Source: Pseudomonas sp. DTU12.3
GTDB taxonomy: Bacteria; Pseudomonadota; Gammaproteobacteria; Pseudomonadales; Pseudomonadaceae
Assembly (NCBI RefSeq): GCF_004124275.1
Contig: NZ_CP027218.1
Coordinates: 3,227,501 to 3,291,500, forward strand
Direction: 5' to 3'
Length of the DNA stretch: 64,000 bases
Below, piece by piece: positions 27,361 to 36,600 of this stretch (the stretch's first letter is position 1; every line of letters begins with the position of its first letter). The position numbers were made by a program, and so were the translations under genes. Under the pieces are notes generated by a model. That model was given only the letters and a program-made list of their open reading frames with translations, was not told the origin of the DNA and made no database searches.

Positions 27361-27730
27361 GGAAGCCTCCTTGCGGGTGTAGGGTGGATAACCAGCATTC
27401 TTACTGCCAAGGGCGCTGAATGCAAACCCGCAAGAGATTGCAAAATGCAACGCAGAGAAAGGCGTTTCTGGCATTTTGCAACTGGCCCAATACTGGCCAG
27501 CGGGCTAAGTCCATGATTTACAAGTAGGTCAGATTGACCCGATGAAAGGCACGCTTTATGCGTCTTTTCAGTGCGGCGCACAGGATTTGGGCGCCTACAC
27601 TCCAATGGGCATTTCGCAGTACCACCGCTTGCCACACCCAAGGAAACAGCGGGGACACACCCGTGCAGGGGCAGCAAACGGTCAGCGTGAATACTTGATT
27701 GGCAATCTCACAGTAAGGAGAGGGTTCGCC
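27361..27730. other. Intergenic region with nested palindromes between eco and DUF1652 gene
   Basis: TTGCAAAATGC (27438-27448) has a perfect inverted copy GCATTTTGCAA (27471-27481), and TTGCAAAATGCAA is itself palindromic. Just after it TGGCCCAATACTGGCC contains GG-N10-GC. These may be operators or a weak sigma-54 site for the rightward gene. Nothing else is visible. Confidence 0.4.
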
Positions 27731-28000
27731 ATGTTTCTGTCTGCCTTGGAACTACGCAATATCATTGAAAGCAGTTTTCTGCCGAAACGCTGCCAGTGCA
27801 CGCTGTCGCCGGATCTGTCGATGACCGTCAAGGTGTTTGGTGATCATCAAACCGATCAGGTCGATTTGCTGGTCAGCGGCATCGACGCCAGCCACCTCAA
27901 TGGCTGTCGTGAAATAAACGAACTGATTGCAGGGCTGCGATCGGATCTGACCCGACAAACTACTCAGCATCACTACAGTCCGCGATCGCGGGCGATTTAA
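27731..28000 (+). CDS. DUF1652 family protein
   Basis: 89 residues from the ATG at 27731 with AAGGAGAGGG upstream. The pattern MFLSALELRNIIESSFLP, then CQCTLSPDLSMTVKVF and INELIAGLRSDL is that of the DUF1652 family, small cytoplasmic proteins found in several copies in Pseudomonas. The function is unknown. Confidence 0.88.
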   Translation: MFLSALELRNIIESSFLPKRCQCTLSPDLSMTVKVFGDHQTDQVDLLVSGIDASHLNGCREINELIAGLRSDLTRQTTQHHYSPRSRAI

Positions 28001-28395
28001 CCGACTGTTTCACTCAGTTCGACCGTCACGCGCCGGGCCTGCACAAAACCAAGGCCCAGCGCGAACTCGACCAGCACCGCGAGCAGAATCCCGGGGCCGG
28101 CATGGCCATTCAGCCATTCGCCGAAACCCAGCACGGCCAAACCAAAACAACCGATGGTAAAACCGTTGCTCAGTGCACTTCGTGCCACTGACGGCGGCGC
28201 ATTGCGCGCCAGATAAAACATCATCCCCAACGCTGCAAACAACACCGCGCCACGCCGCGCGACAAACCCGGCGCCTTCGGAATATTCAATACTCCAGATC
28301 GCCAGCAGTATGTCCGGGAACAGTCCCCAGGCCAGCGTCAGCACAAAACACAGTGATGAAGTAATGATCGACAACGTGCGAAACGACAACTGCAT
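27997..28395 (-). CDS. Small four-helix membrane protein (DUF4345-like)
   Basis: 132 residues from the ATG at 28395 (AAGGA upstream). Four hydrophobic segments (about 8-26, 46-62, 77-92, 98-118) suggest an inner-membrane protein. The layout and FVARRGAVLFAALGMMFYLAR resemble DUF4345-type proteins, but this call is tentative. It overlaps the DUF1652 stop by four bases in convergent orientation. Confidence 0.7.
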   Translation of the reverse strand: MQLSFRTLSIITSSLCFVLTLAWGLFPDILLAIWSIEYSEGAGFVARRGAVLFAALGMMFYLARNAPPSVARSALSNGFTIGCFGLAVLGFGEWLNGHAGPGILLAVLVEFALGLGFVQARRVTVELSETVG

Positions 28396-28485
28396 GGCGA
28401 ATCCTTGCGGCAGTGAGGAGGGTTGCGAGCATACCTGCCGAAACCACCCCACGCCTACCGCCGACCCGCAAATCAGAGCTTTCCG

Positions 28486-28755
28486 TCAGTTCTGGAAGTT
28501 GCACGCGTCAGACAATTTTCGATAGCTGATTTCCTCAGGCTTACCGGCGTTGTCGATGTACTTCATGTCAGCCGTGACCACCTTGCAGGTTTGTGTTGGC
28601 GTCTCGGTCAACGACACCACTTTGGCCACATGCAACGGCATGCCGTACTCATACGGCACGGCTTTGGATGTGGCGGACGTGTCATTGGCCTGGGCCAGCC
28701 CGGCGAACGCGGTGCAGGCGAGGGCAGCGGTGAGCAATAAAGGGCGAATGTTCAT
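28486..28755 (-). CDS. DUF2790 small exported protein
   Basis: 89 residues from the ATG at 28755 with GGGAG upstream. Signal peptide MNIRPLLLTAALACTAFAG ending at AQAN, then YEYGMPLHVAKVVSL, CKVVTADMKYID.AG....ISYRKLSDAC with two Cys, the DUF2790 pattern. These are periplasmic Pseudomonas proteins, some linked to metal or stress responses; the function is not established. Confidence 0.88.
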   Translation of the reverse strand: MNIRPLLLTAALACTAFAGLAQANDTSATSKAVPYEYGMPLHVAKVVSLTETPTQTCKVVTADMKYIDNAGKPEEISYRKLSDACNFQN

Positions 28756-28899
28756 GAAAGGACTCCCGTGTGGCGGTTCTAGAGTTCGGCGTGATTCACC
28801 CGAACCTGCCGCACTGGGCAACAGCCAGAATGGCTGAGGGCGTGCGGTTCAGTAGAGTTTTTGACCGCGGCGTTAAGGGATGGTTAACCAAGCTGAACG

Positions 28900-29250
28900 C
28901 CGGCTGTCAGGGAGTGGGACGATTTCTTTGGGATGTTTGGCCAATTCCTACAAAGGCTGGTGCCTTGTCTGCTTTCGGCGGCTGGAGCGGGGCGGTTATT
29001 GTCGGTTGCCGCTGCAAAATCAGTGGTTCGGGTTTGGTCACCTGAGAAAAGTTCGTTGCATTTGTGCCATCATTTGCCCCGCGCGGATCTTCTGGTCCGC
29101 GAAGTGCACTGCTGTGGCGGCTGTGTGCAGGACGCCTTCGGGCGAGCTGAGTTTTGAACTGTTCTCGGTTGACCAATCCTGTACACGGCCGCCTCCCACC
29201 GTTTGGTCACGGTTATGGCGGTTACTTTCTAATACAGTTGAGTAATCAAA
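28900..29250 (+). other. Structured leader-like region upstream of the small protein at 29251
   Basis: Part of a 495-base stretch without a recognisable gene (28756-29250). It contains the hairpin CGCGGATCTTCTGGTCCGCG and a GCC-TTCG-GGC tetraloop stem near 29128-29140. An unbroken 121-codon frame (28880-29245) with many Cys and Trp runs through it (containing RLPLQNQWFGFGHL) and stops just before the next ATG. I favour a structured RNA leader or repeated element over a protein. Confidence 0.35.
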
Positions 29251-29547
29251 ATGCCAATAATTAAACCGCTACAAAGCCGCTATCTCTCCCTCAGCAGCAA
29301 CGTCACCGAAACCCCGACGCTGCTCATCGACACCCAAGCCAACCCGAAAGACATCCTCGAAGCCGCCGTCCAGCGCATCCGCGCCGCCGCCGACCTGCTC
29401 GAAACCTTGCATTGCCTGTGTTTCAAGCACGCCGACGTGCAAGACATTCCACACATCACCCATGCGCTTTACCTGCTGACGCAGGATGGCAATGATTTGC
29501 TGCAGGTGGCACAGCAGCAGATGTTGAGTTGGAAGGCGCCGGTTTGA
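29251..29547 (+). CDS. Small Pseudomonas-type hypothetical protein (DUF3077-like)
   Basis: 98 residues, ATG with only a weak GAG upstream. The chain is helical and soluble: ILEAAVQRIRAAADLLETLHCLCF and YLLTQDGNDLLQVAQQQML. It resembles the short multi-copy DUF3077/DUF6124-type proteins of P. fluorescens, but I cannot fix the family by reading. No signal peptide or membrane segment. The function is unknown. Confidence 0.65.
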   Translation: MPIIKPLQSRYLSLSSNVTETPTLLIDTQANPKDILEAAVQRIRAAADLLETLHCLCFKHADVQDIPHITHALYLLTQDGNDLLQVAQQQMLSWKAPV

Positions 29548-29561
29548 TGGGGTAGTGAAAA

Positions 29562-29610
29562 CGGCAGGAGTGAACAGCCGAATTTACGCGGGCTGATTCA
29601 CTTGCTGCCG
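29562..29610. repeat. Imperfect long hairpin after the small protein gene
   Basis: CGGCAGGAGTGAACAGCC pairs with GGCTGATTCACTTGCTGCCG with two unpaired positions. There is no T tract, so it is a poor intrinsic terminator. Confidence 0.4.
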
Positions 29611-29655
29611 GTTAATAACGGTCGGTTGTTGTGCGATTAACAACCGAGACCACGG

Positions 29656-30624
29656 TCAGTTTCCCAGTTTGTCAGGGAAAAATGAGAGGGGTAGGTGTGA
29701 TTTTTTCCACTGGGCTGCGAATTCGTCTGCTTCCTTTATCTGGCTCGGGGTCATTTTCGCTGCAATTTCTGGAAGCACTTCTTCAACATAGACTTGCACG
29801 TTGCCCCCTCCATCAAGATCCTTCAGTAATGAAGTGATTGCATACCCCTTCACCAAATCGAGTTCGAACCCGAATCGATCGGGAGCATGTGCTAAATAGG
29901 CGCCATAGCTGCTTACGCCACTTTCGTACCCTTTCTCCGCAGCCATTTTTATCCAATGGCGAGCTTCTTTGAGATCACCATCGTTTTCATGCAAATAGGC
30001 GGCGTACTCCATCATGGCTCGCGGGTTTCCACCTTCTGCTGATGCCCTGAACCATTTGCCTACGGATTCATTACGCTTCCAAAGAAGTAAAAAGCCTTCT
30101 CCTTGGCGGTCACCTATGGCCATCCAGTATTGCGCTTCAGCATTGCCAGCATTAGCGGATTTTTCTAGCCAGTCTCGGTTCAGCGTCACCTCGTACATGA
30201 TGTACATGGCTTCTTCATCGCCTTGTTCTGCTTTGGGTTTGGCTAACGTTTCTACATTGCGTAGCCAGTCGGAAGGAGTTTGCTCGGTCTCGGGGCAGTT
30301 ACTCATCGTTTTGCAGAGGTCATTTCCGCTTCGGCCAAGTCGAATCATCGCGTATATGGAGCCATTCATCGCAGCCGTTTCATACCAGCGCTGTGCTTCG
30401 GGCGTCATGTATCGGTTTCGCTTTCTTAACGCTTCGCCTAGGTAGTATTGCGATTCCGCATTTCCAGATTGCGCTTCTTTTTCTAATACGGGAAAGGCTG
30501 CATCAAGCTTTAACTGGTTGTATAAAGTAATGCCTGCAGAGATTTCGTGCGCTGATTGCGACGCAAAAGTAGATGTGGCACTTATTAAAAAAGTTGCGAC
30601 AAAGAAATACCTGAATAGCCTCAC
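29656..30624 (-). CDS. Sel1-repeat exported protein, type A copy 2 (probable T6SS immunity protein)
   Basis: 322 residues, GTG start, with a signal peptide (MRLFRYFFVATFLISATSTF). At least four Sel1-type helical repeats (A.SGNAESQYYLGEAL, GNAEAQYWMAIG, AEGGNPRAMMEYA, KGYESGVSSYGAYLA), ending LSFFPDKLGN. Sel1-repeat periplasmic proteins serve as immunity proteins for some T6SS effectors, such as the tandem set next to PldB in P. aeruginosa. It is the intact last member of a B-A-B-A array following the LysM effector. The base composition is AT-richer than the surroundings. Confidence 0.82.
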   Translation of the reverse strand: MRLFRYFFVATFLISATSTFASQSAHEISAGITLYNQLKLDAAFPVLEKEAQSGNAESQYYLGEALRKRNRYMTPEAQRWYETAAMNGSIYAMIRLGRSGNDLCKTMSNCPETEQTPSDWLRNVETLAKPKAEQGDEEAMYIMYEVTLNRDWLEKSANAGNAEAQYWMAIGDRQGEGFLLLWKRNESVGKWFRASAEGGNPRAMMEYAAYLHENDGDLKEARHWIKMAAEKGYESGVSSYGAYLAHAPDRFGFELDLVKGYAITSLLKDLDGGGNVQVYVEEVLPEIAAKMTPSQIKEADEFAAQWKKSHLPLSFFPDKLGN

Positions 30625-30629
30625 TGGCG

Positions 30630-31593
30630 TTAATATCCTAGCTTGTCAGGGAAGAACGAGAGAGGCGGGTGGTTTGCCTTCCACGCTTTTGCGAGTTCTT
30701 TTGCTTTTTCTATGTGCTCTTTTGACATGTTTTTTTCTATGTCAGGTAATGTGTCATTGACGTCTCGTACTACATTGCCTCCACCATTAAGTTCTAGCAG
30801 GTTTGAAAGTAAAGCATATGATTTTATTGGGTCGAATGCGAAACCGTATTTTGAGTTTTCTTCGCCTATGTAGGATGCATATCCAAATACACCTTCTACG
30901 TAGCTCGAGTCAGCTGCTTTTTCGTTCCAGTTTCTGAACGAGGCTAAATCATTTTTTTCGATCATGATTGCGGCTAACCCCATCATTGCAAGTGGATAAC
31001 CATTTTCAGCGGACGCCTTCATCCATCGTTCGATAGCTTGGTTGCGTCTCGAGGGTAGTAAAAATGAACCACTCCCTTCTTGGTACTTCGTCGCCAGACG
31101 GAACTGCGCTAATGCGAATCCGTTCTCTGCTGATTTCTCTAATCAGTCATCGTTGCCTGTCATTTCATATAACAGGTACATTGATTCGCTATCTCCCTGC
31201 GTTGCGCGTTGAATTGCAAGGCTTTTAGCTTTAATTACCCAGCTGCTAGGAGAGTCTTCACCTGTTGGACAGTTTTTCATAGTTGAACACAAGTCGTCTT
31301 CAATTCTCCCAAGGCGAATCATAGAGTAGATATTCCCCTTTTTTGCGGAGCTTTCGTATGCTTTTTTAGCTTCCGGAGTCATGTGGCGGTAATTTTTTTT
31401 TTAACGCTTCGCCCAGATAGTAGAGCGCCTCGTCATCTCCGCCGTCAGCGGCGGTTTTCAAAAAATCGATCGCAGAAATGGCTTTGTATTGATTGTAGAG
31501 TTCAATGCCCTGGATTTTTGCCTGAAACTGTTCGTGCGTAAGAGCAGATGATTCGGTTGCTATTATAGTTAACAACGTTAACGCCGCAGTCAT
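30630..31593 (-). pseudogene. Broken Sel1-repeat protein, type B copy 2
   Basis: This is a paralogue of the intact gene at 32695-33681, with two lesions. The Trp in GNDEWLEKSA of the intact copy is TGA here (31143-31145), and a run of ten A (31393-31402) is one base longer than needed to keep the frame after GEALKK. Reading across both lesions restores about 320 residues of Sel1 repeats ending LSFFPDKLGY. The signal-peptide region is still visible. Two independent lesions argue against a sequencing error. Confidence 0.85.
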
Positions 31594-31720
31594 TGTTTTA
31601 TTGGTATCTTTGCTGAATTCATGGGTGGTTGTTTCTTCTCTGCGGAAGTAAGGGGGCGGTTAGTCTTCTATTAAAATTCGGCGGTCCGCGCCTCCCTAAA
31701 GAAATACCAAAAAATCGGAG

Positions 31721-32689
31721 TCAGTCGCTAAGTTTTTCGGGGAAAAAAGAAATCGGTGGATGGGTGGCTTTCCACTCTTGCGCAACGATTTTTGACTGTT
31801 CAATTTGTTCTGGTGTCATTTTTTCAGCAATCTTTTCAATTTTACGGTCAACATAATCTTGCACTCCACCGCTGTCGCCGAGCTCCTTTAACAAAGAAAA
31901 AATAGCGTAGCCTTTAACTAGGTCCAGTGGGTAGCCAACTTTGTCGGGAGTATGTGAAATGTACGCACCATAGTTGCTCAGAGCTGCTTGCTCGCCGGTT
32001 GCTGCGGCCACTTCAAGCCAGTGCCGAGTGCTCTCCATTTCTCCTTTTACATACAGTGTTTCTAGATATTCCATCATTGCTTTTGGGTTGCCACCCTCGG
32101 AAGAGAGAAGTGGCCACCTTCTTACTGACGCATCACGTCCTCCAGGAATGAAGAAGTAACCTTCACCTTGTCTTTCACTTACAGCCATCCAATATTGCGC
32201 GAGTGGATATCCTGCATTTGCAGATTTCTCTAGCCACTTATGATCCAAGGTGATTTCGTACATTAAATACAGAGATTCTGGATCGCCATCATTTGCCTTC
32301 GGCAAAGTAATTTTCTTGGCTTCCACGAACCACTCGGCTTAAGTTTTTTTAGACGGTGGGCAGTTTTCCATTATTGCGCAAAGATCGTTTTTTGCTCTGC
32401 CCAACTGAATCATAGCGTATATGGAGCCATTCATCGCCGCCGTTTCATACCAGTGCCGTGCTTCTGGCGTCATATATCGGTTGCGCTTTCTTAGCGCTTC
32501 GCCTAAGTAGTATTGCGACTCCACATTTCCAGATTGCGCTTCTTTTTCTAATGAGAGAAAGGCTGCGTCAAATTTTAACTGATTATATAACGCAATACCT
32601 GCAGAAACTCCGCTCGCTGATTTTGACGCAAAAGCAGGCGTGGTACTTATTAAAAATGTTGCGACAAAGAAATACCTGAATAGCCTCAC
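31721..32689 (-). pseudogene. Sel1-repeat protein, type A copy 1, interrupted by an in-frame stop
   Basis: GTG start and signal peptide nearly identical to the intact type A gene at 29656-30624. The frame runs through NCPPSKKT, meets TAA at 32339-32341, and continues in the same frame with AEWFVEAKKI to LSFFPEKLSD. A single nonsense codon therefore splits it. The downstream half could restart at the GTG at 32326, but this would lack a signal peptide. The full length would match copy 2. Confidence 0.85.
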
Positions 32690-32694
32690 TGGCG

Positions 32695-33681
32695 TTAATA
32701 TCCTAGCTTGTCAGGGAAGAACGAAAGAGGCGGATGGTTGGCCTTCCACGTTTTTGCGAGTTCTTTTGCTTTCCCTATCTGCTCTTTTGACAGGTTTTTT
32801 TCCACTTCTGGCAAAACATCGTTAACATTGTTTATTACGTTTCCACCACCATCAAGCTCTAGTAGATTTGATAGTAGCGCATATGACGTCAATGGGTCTG
32901 AGGTGAATCCGTATTTTGGTTCAACTTCGCCTATATAAGAAGCATAACCAAAAACCGCTGATACGTAGCCTGAATCTGCAGCTTTTTCATTCCAAGTTCT
33001 AAACGATGAAAAGTCGGCTTTTTCAAGCCTGGCAGCGGCAAATCCCATCATAGCTGGAGGATAGCCATTCTCTGCAGACGCTTTCATCCACTTTTCGATT
33101 TCATCTGATCTTCTGGAGGGGAGTAGGAATACTCCGCCACCTTCTTGATATTTAGTCGCTAAACGAAATTGCGCCAAAGCGAAATCTTTTTCTGCAGATT
33201 TTTCTAACCATTCATCGTTCCCTGTTATTTCCCATAACAAGTACATAGACTCAGCATTTCCATGAGATGCCTGATCAGTTGCAAGCTTTTTAGCTTCATT
33301 CATCCAGCCTTCAGGCGATTGCTCAGAGGGGGAACAATTCTTCATGGTTACGCACAAGTCTTGGTCCGCTCCTCCGAGCCGGATCATAGAATAAATATTG
33401 CCTTTTTTTGCTGACTCCTCGTAAGCTTTTTGTGCTTCCTGAGTCATGTATCTGTTGTTTTTTCTTATTGATTCACCTAGGTAGTAGAGTGCTTCATCAT
33501 CTCCACCCTCGGCAGCAATCTTTAAAAACTCGATTGCGGATATTGCTTTGTATTGATTGTAAAGCTCAATGCCTTTTTTCTTTGCTTCTTCTTGCTGTTT
33601 TGTGAGAGTTGCGTTCGCGGTGTTGCAGAGTAAAACAAAGCAGACGCAGAAGGTAGTTGCGAATAATTTTATATTTTTCAA
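32695..33681 (-). CDS. Sel1-repeat exported protein, type B copy 1 (probable T6SS immunity protein)
   Basis: 328 residues; the start is TTG, overlapping the effector stop as TTGA, so translation is coupled to the effector. Signal peptide MKNIKLFATTFCVCFVLLCN, then Sel1-type repeats (GGDDEALYYLGESIRKNN, KGNIYSMIRLGG, HGNAESMYLLWEI, FALAQFRLATKYQEGGG, NGYPPAMMGFAAA). It is the first immunity candidate after the effector and intact, unlike its downstream duplicate. The export signal places the protected target in the periplasm. Confidence 0.85.
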   Translation of the reverse strand: MKNIKLFATTFCVCFVLLCNTANATLTKQQEEAKKKGIELYNQYKAISAIEFLKIAAEGGDDEALYYLGESIRKNNRYMTQEAQKAYEESAKKGNIYSMIRLGGADQDLCVTMKNCSPSEQSPEGWMNEAKKLATDQASHGNAESMYLLWEITGNDEWLEKSAEKDFALAQFRLATKYQEGGGVFLLPSRRSDEIEKWMKASAENGYPPAMMGFAAARLEKADFSSFRTWNEKAADSGYVSAVFGYASYIGEVEPKYGFTSDPLTSYALLSNLLELDGGGNVINNVNDVLPEVEKNLSKEQIGKAKELAKTWKANHPPLSFFPDKLGY

Positions 33682-36600
33682 TTTAATTTTCTCGCTGGAG
33701 CTGAGAATTTCACAGAAGGCTTTGGTATGTAGCTGTTTTCATTCATGACAATTTTACAGGAGCCATCAAACGGTTCACCTAATAGTGAAGCGTTTTTCTT
33801 GTAACGAACCCTTGTTGTGTTTCCGAATGGCTCGGTTGCTGTAAGCACCGGTTCGCTCATGAAGTTGTCCAGCACGTAACGGTTTTCACAATATTTTTGA
33901 CCGAGGTCAACCGGTTCCACTCCGAACTTATTCATGCATGCGCAGGCTAGCTGAAATTGTTTTTGAGCTTCTAGTAGACTTCCTTGCTCTTTGGCGTTGG
34001 TAGTGATGTGAGTTATTATTATTTCAATGGCTGTTTGTTGTGCTAAATATGCAGTATCTCTGGTGTATTTTTTCTTACCGTCTTTTGAGGTGCTTAGGCT
34101 AGTTTGCTTCGTTGTTGCTATGGAGAATTCTTCCGGATTAGACATTAGTGTCATCAAGATCGGCCCTAACGCTGCAGGGGTGGCCTCAATAACCCATTTT
34201 TTTAACTCGTCGGGATTTTGGTACTCAATAATCGCATGAGCGATTGGGCCGCCTTTTCCTCCGCTGGTCATTGCGTCATATAAGTCCATGACTAAACTCC
34301 AACCCATAAGATAAGACATTTCCACACTAAGCCCAGCTGCTCCTAATGCGTTCAGCGCGGATGCGAACTTACCTGCTTCAGGTTCCATCCACTCTACCTT
34401 TCTGCCTTTCGCTTTGTGCAGTTCCTTGCGATACAAGTTGATGAGGTCAACGACTGCCTCATAACCAACTTCAAACTTAAAGCTACCGTTAGCACCAGGA
34501 CCCAGCACTACCGCCGCTTTCAAGTTCAAAATAAACCGCCCCTTATCCAGAGACACCTGCGCCGTTCCCTGAAAGCCCGCACCTAACGCGACTCCAACGG
34601 AGCCGCTCAGCTTGGCCATTGTCAGCCATGGATTCGCGCTTTTCGCGTCTTTAGCGCTGCCAACGCCCATCGTTGGCGCGGTGCGCAGGGCGACGAGTTC
34701 TTTGGGCGGTGCCCAGTTCATTACTCCAGTGAGTTCAATCGCGGCTTGCAAGCCTCCAAACACGTTGAAACTGGCTTTTGCACCGTTTTCGACTTGCACT
34801 TTGGCGAAGCGGCCGCCTCGCAGTTGATCTGTGCTTTTGGTATCGGCGTAGGTGCCGGATTTCGACTGGTGCTCAAGATCGGGAGTAGGGCTGTTGTCGC
34901 CGCTGTCGGCCTTGGCTTGTTTGGCGGCGGCGTGATCGGCACGTTCTTCTTTTGCGGAGGCATCTTCACGCTGTGCGCGTTTTACCGGGCTCAGTGACGC
35001 CCCGTACTTGACGTTGCCGAAGATCGGGCTCAGCTCGACGCTGCCGGCTAGCAGCAACGATGCTCCGGCGTAGCCCCATGCCTTCACACCAAAGTGGAAG
35101 GAGAAGCGGCCGAAATTCATTTTTTGCGGGCTGCCATCCAGGAAGTAATCAAGCGTGATCTCTGGAGCACTGGCTTTGGCAGGCATGTCGACTTTCATCA
35201 ACTGAACTTCGCCACGGGCGAGGTCGAGGCTCAGTCCCATCTCGCCAGATATCTGGAAGCCCTCGGCGGCAGACATTTTGGGGCCTTCGAGCTTTACTTC
35301 GCCGTGAATGTTTGGCTGTGGAGGTGTCAGGCAACGGACCAATTGCGCCTGAGGGCTGGCATCAAAAAGTCTTACTTTGCCGCGCACACTTTTCTTGAAC
35401 ACCAGTTGCTGAAGGTGTTCGCCCCAGTTGGTCAGGGTCGCGTCGTCTTCCAGTTCAGTGACCTCATAGCCTTGCTTTTTCAAGTAAGCATAAAAGTCTT
35501 TGGCTTTGAACCAGCCTTTTCCATCGAAACAGTCTCCGACCTGATCGCTGAATTTTATTGCGCCCTGATCTAGAAGCCATTGGCGGAACGAGTTGATTTC
35601 GCTGTTTTTATCGGAGCCTTCGGTAGCGTCCGCGGGCAAACTTTCAGTTACCTTTTTTATTGAACCGACTGCTTTTTTTGAATCCTCTTTCAGGATCTTT
35701 TTTGCGTCTTTCAGGTTCGCCATGCTGAACCAGCCCAAGGGCGTACCCTTGGTATCTGAAAGACTGACTTCACGCAGCGGAAAGCCCGGTTTCACCATGC
35801 GGTCGACCGGTTTTGGCTGGAACTCTTCCGGGTCCCAAATCAGATAACGCGCAGGCTTGCTGTTGCTGACATTGCTTTGGGCTTTTGCTTGAAGGTCGTC
35901 TTTGGTCTTTTGCAGGCTATCCCATTTGGTACGTTCCACATCAACCAGGCCCGCCGGCGCTTGGGCGTTCTGGCCTGTTGCCTCGATCCAGCGTTTGTAT
36001 TTCTCTTGAAGCTGCGCTGTAACTTCCGCCTGCTCTTTCTCGGTATCCAGATACAGTTTGAACTGCTCGATGCCGGAAGGAAGGCCGTCACTGATCAGCG
36101 CGAATTCTGGAAGTGCAATGCCGTATTCAGACGCTTTGATAATGGATTCAGTGTAAGCATGGTAATCAAGCGCATCGGCGTTTTTGTAGAGCGTCAAGAC
36201 ATACCCGACCAGATCGGCGGTGCAGTCATTCATGCCGCTACAGATGTTTTCGTAGCTTTTTTTCTTTTCCGCCAGGGCTTTCGCAACGTCTTCCAGCGGG
36301 ACTTGCTTGAAGTCTTTGTTGCCGAGGAGTTTCTTGCGGGCTTCCAGATAGGCTTGCACCCGTGCGCGCGCCTCAATCGCCTCTTTGGAGTAGAGCGAGC
36401 CGCTTTCGTAGGTGTAGCCTTCCAGCTTCGCAGCCGCTACCGCTTCTTTTTTCAGCGCATGCCACTCAGCCCTCCGCTTGTAAAAATCGGCAAAGGCTTG
36501 GTGGACGTCCTGGTCAGTAGCCAGGTCTGCCGTTAGACGGTCCATGCGCGATTGCGCAGTGTCCTCTTGTGGAGACTGTGCAGGGGCCGCTACCGGTTTG

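Noticed and set aside
28880-29245. 121-codon Cys/Trp-rich frame as a protein gene
   Set aside because: No ribosome site, unusual composition and overlap with stable stem-loops; a leader or repeated element is more likely.
30630-31593. The three short open frames as three separate small genes
   Set aside because: Joined, they align along the whole intact Sel1 paralogue; they are pieces of one broken gene.
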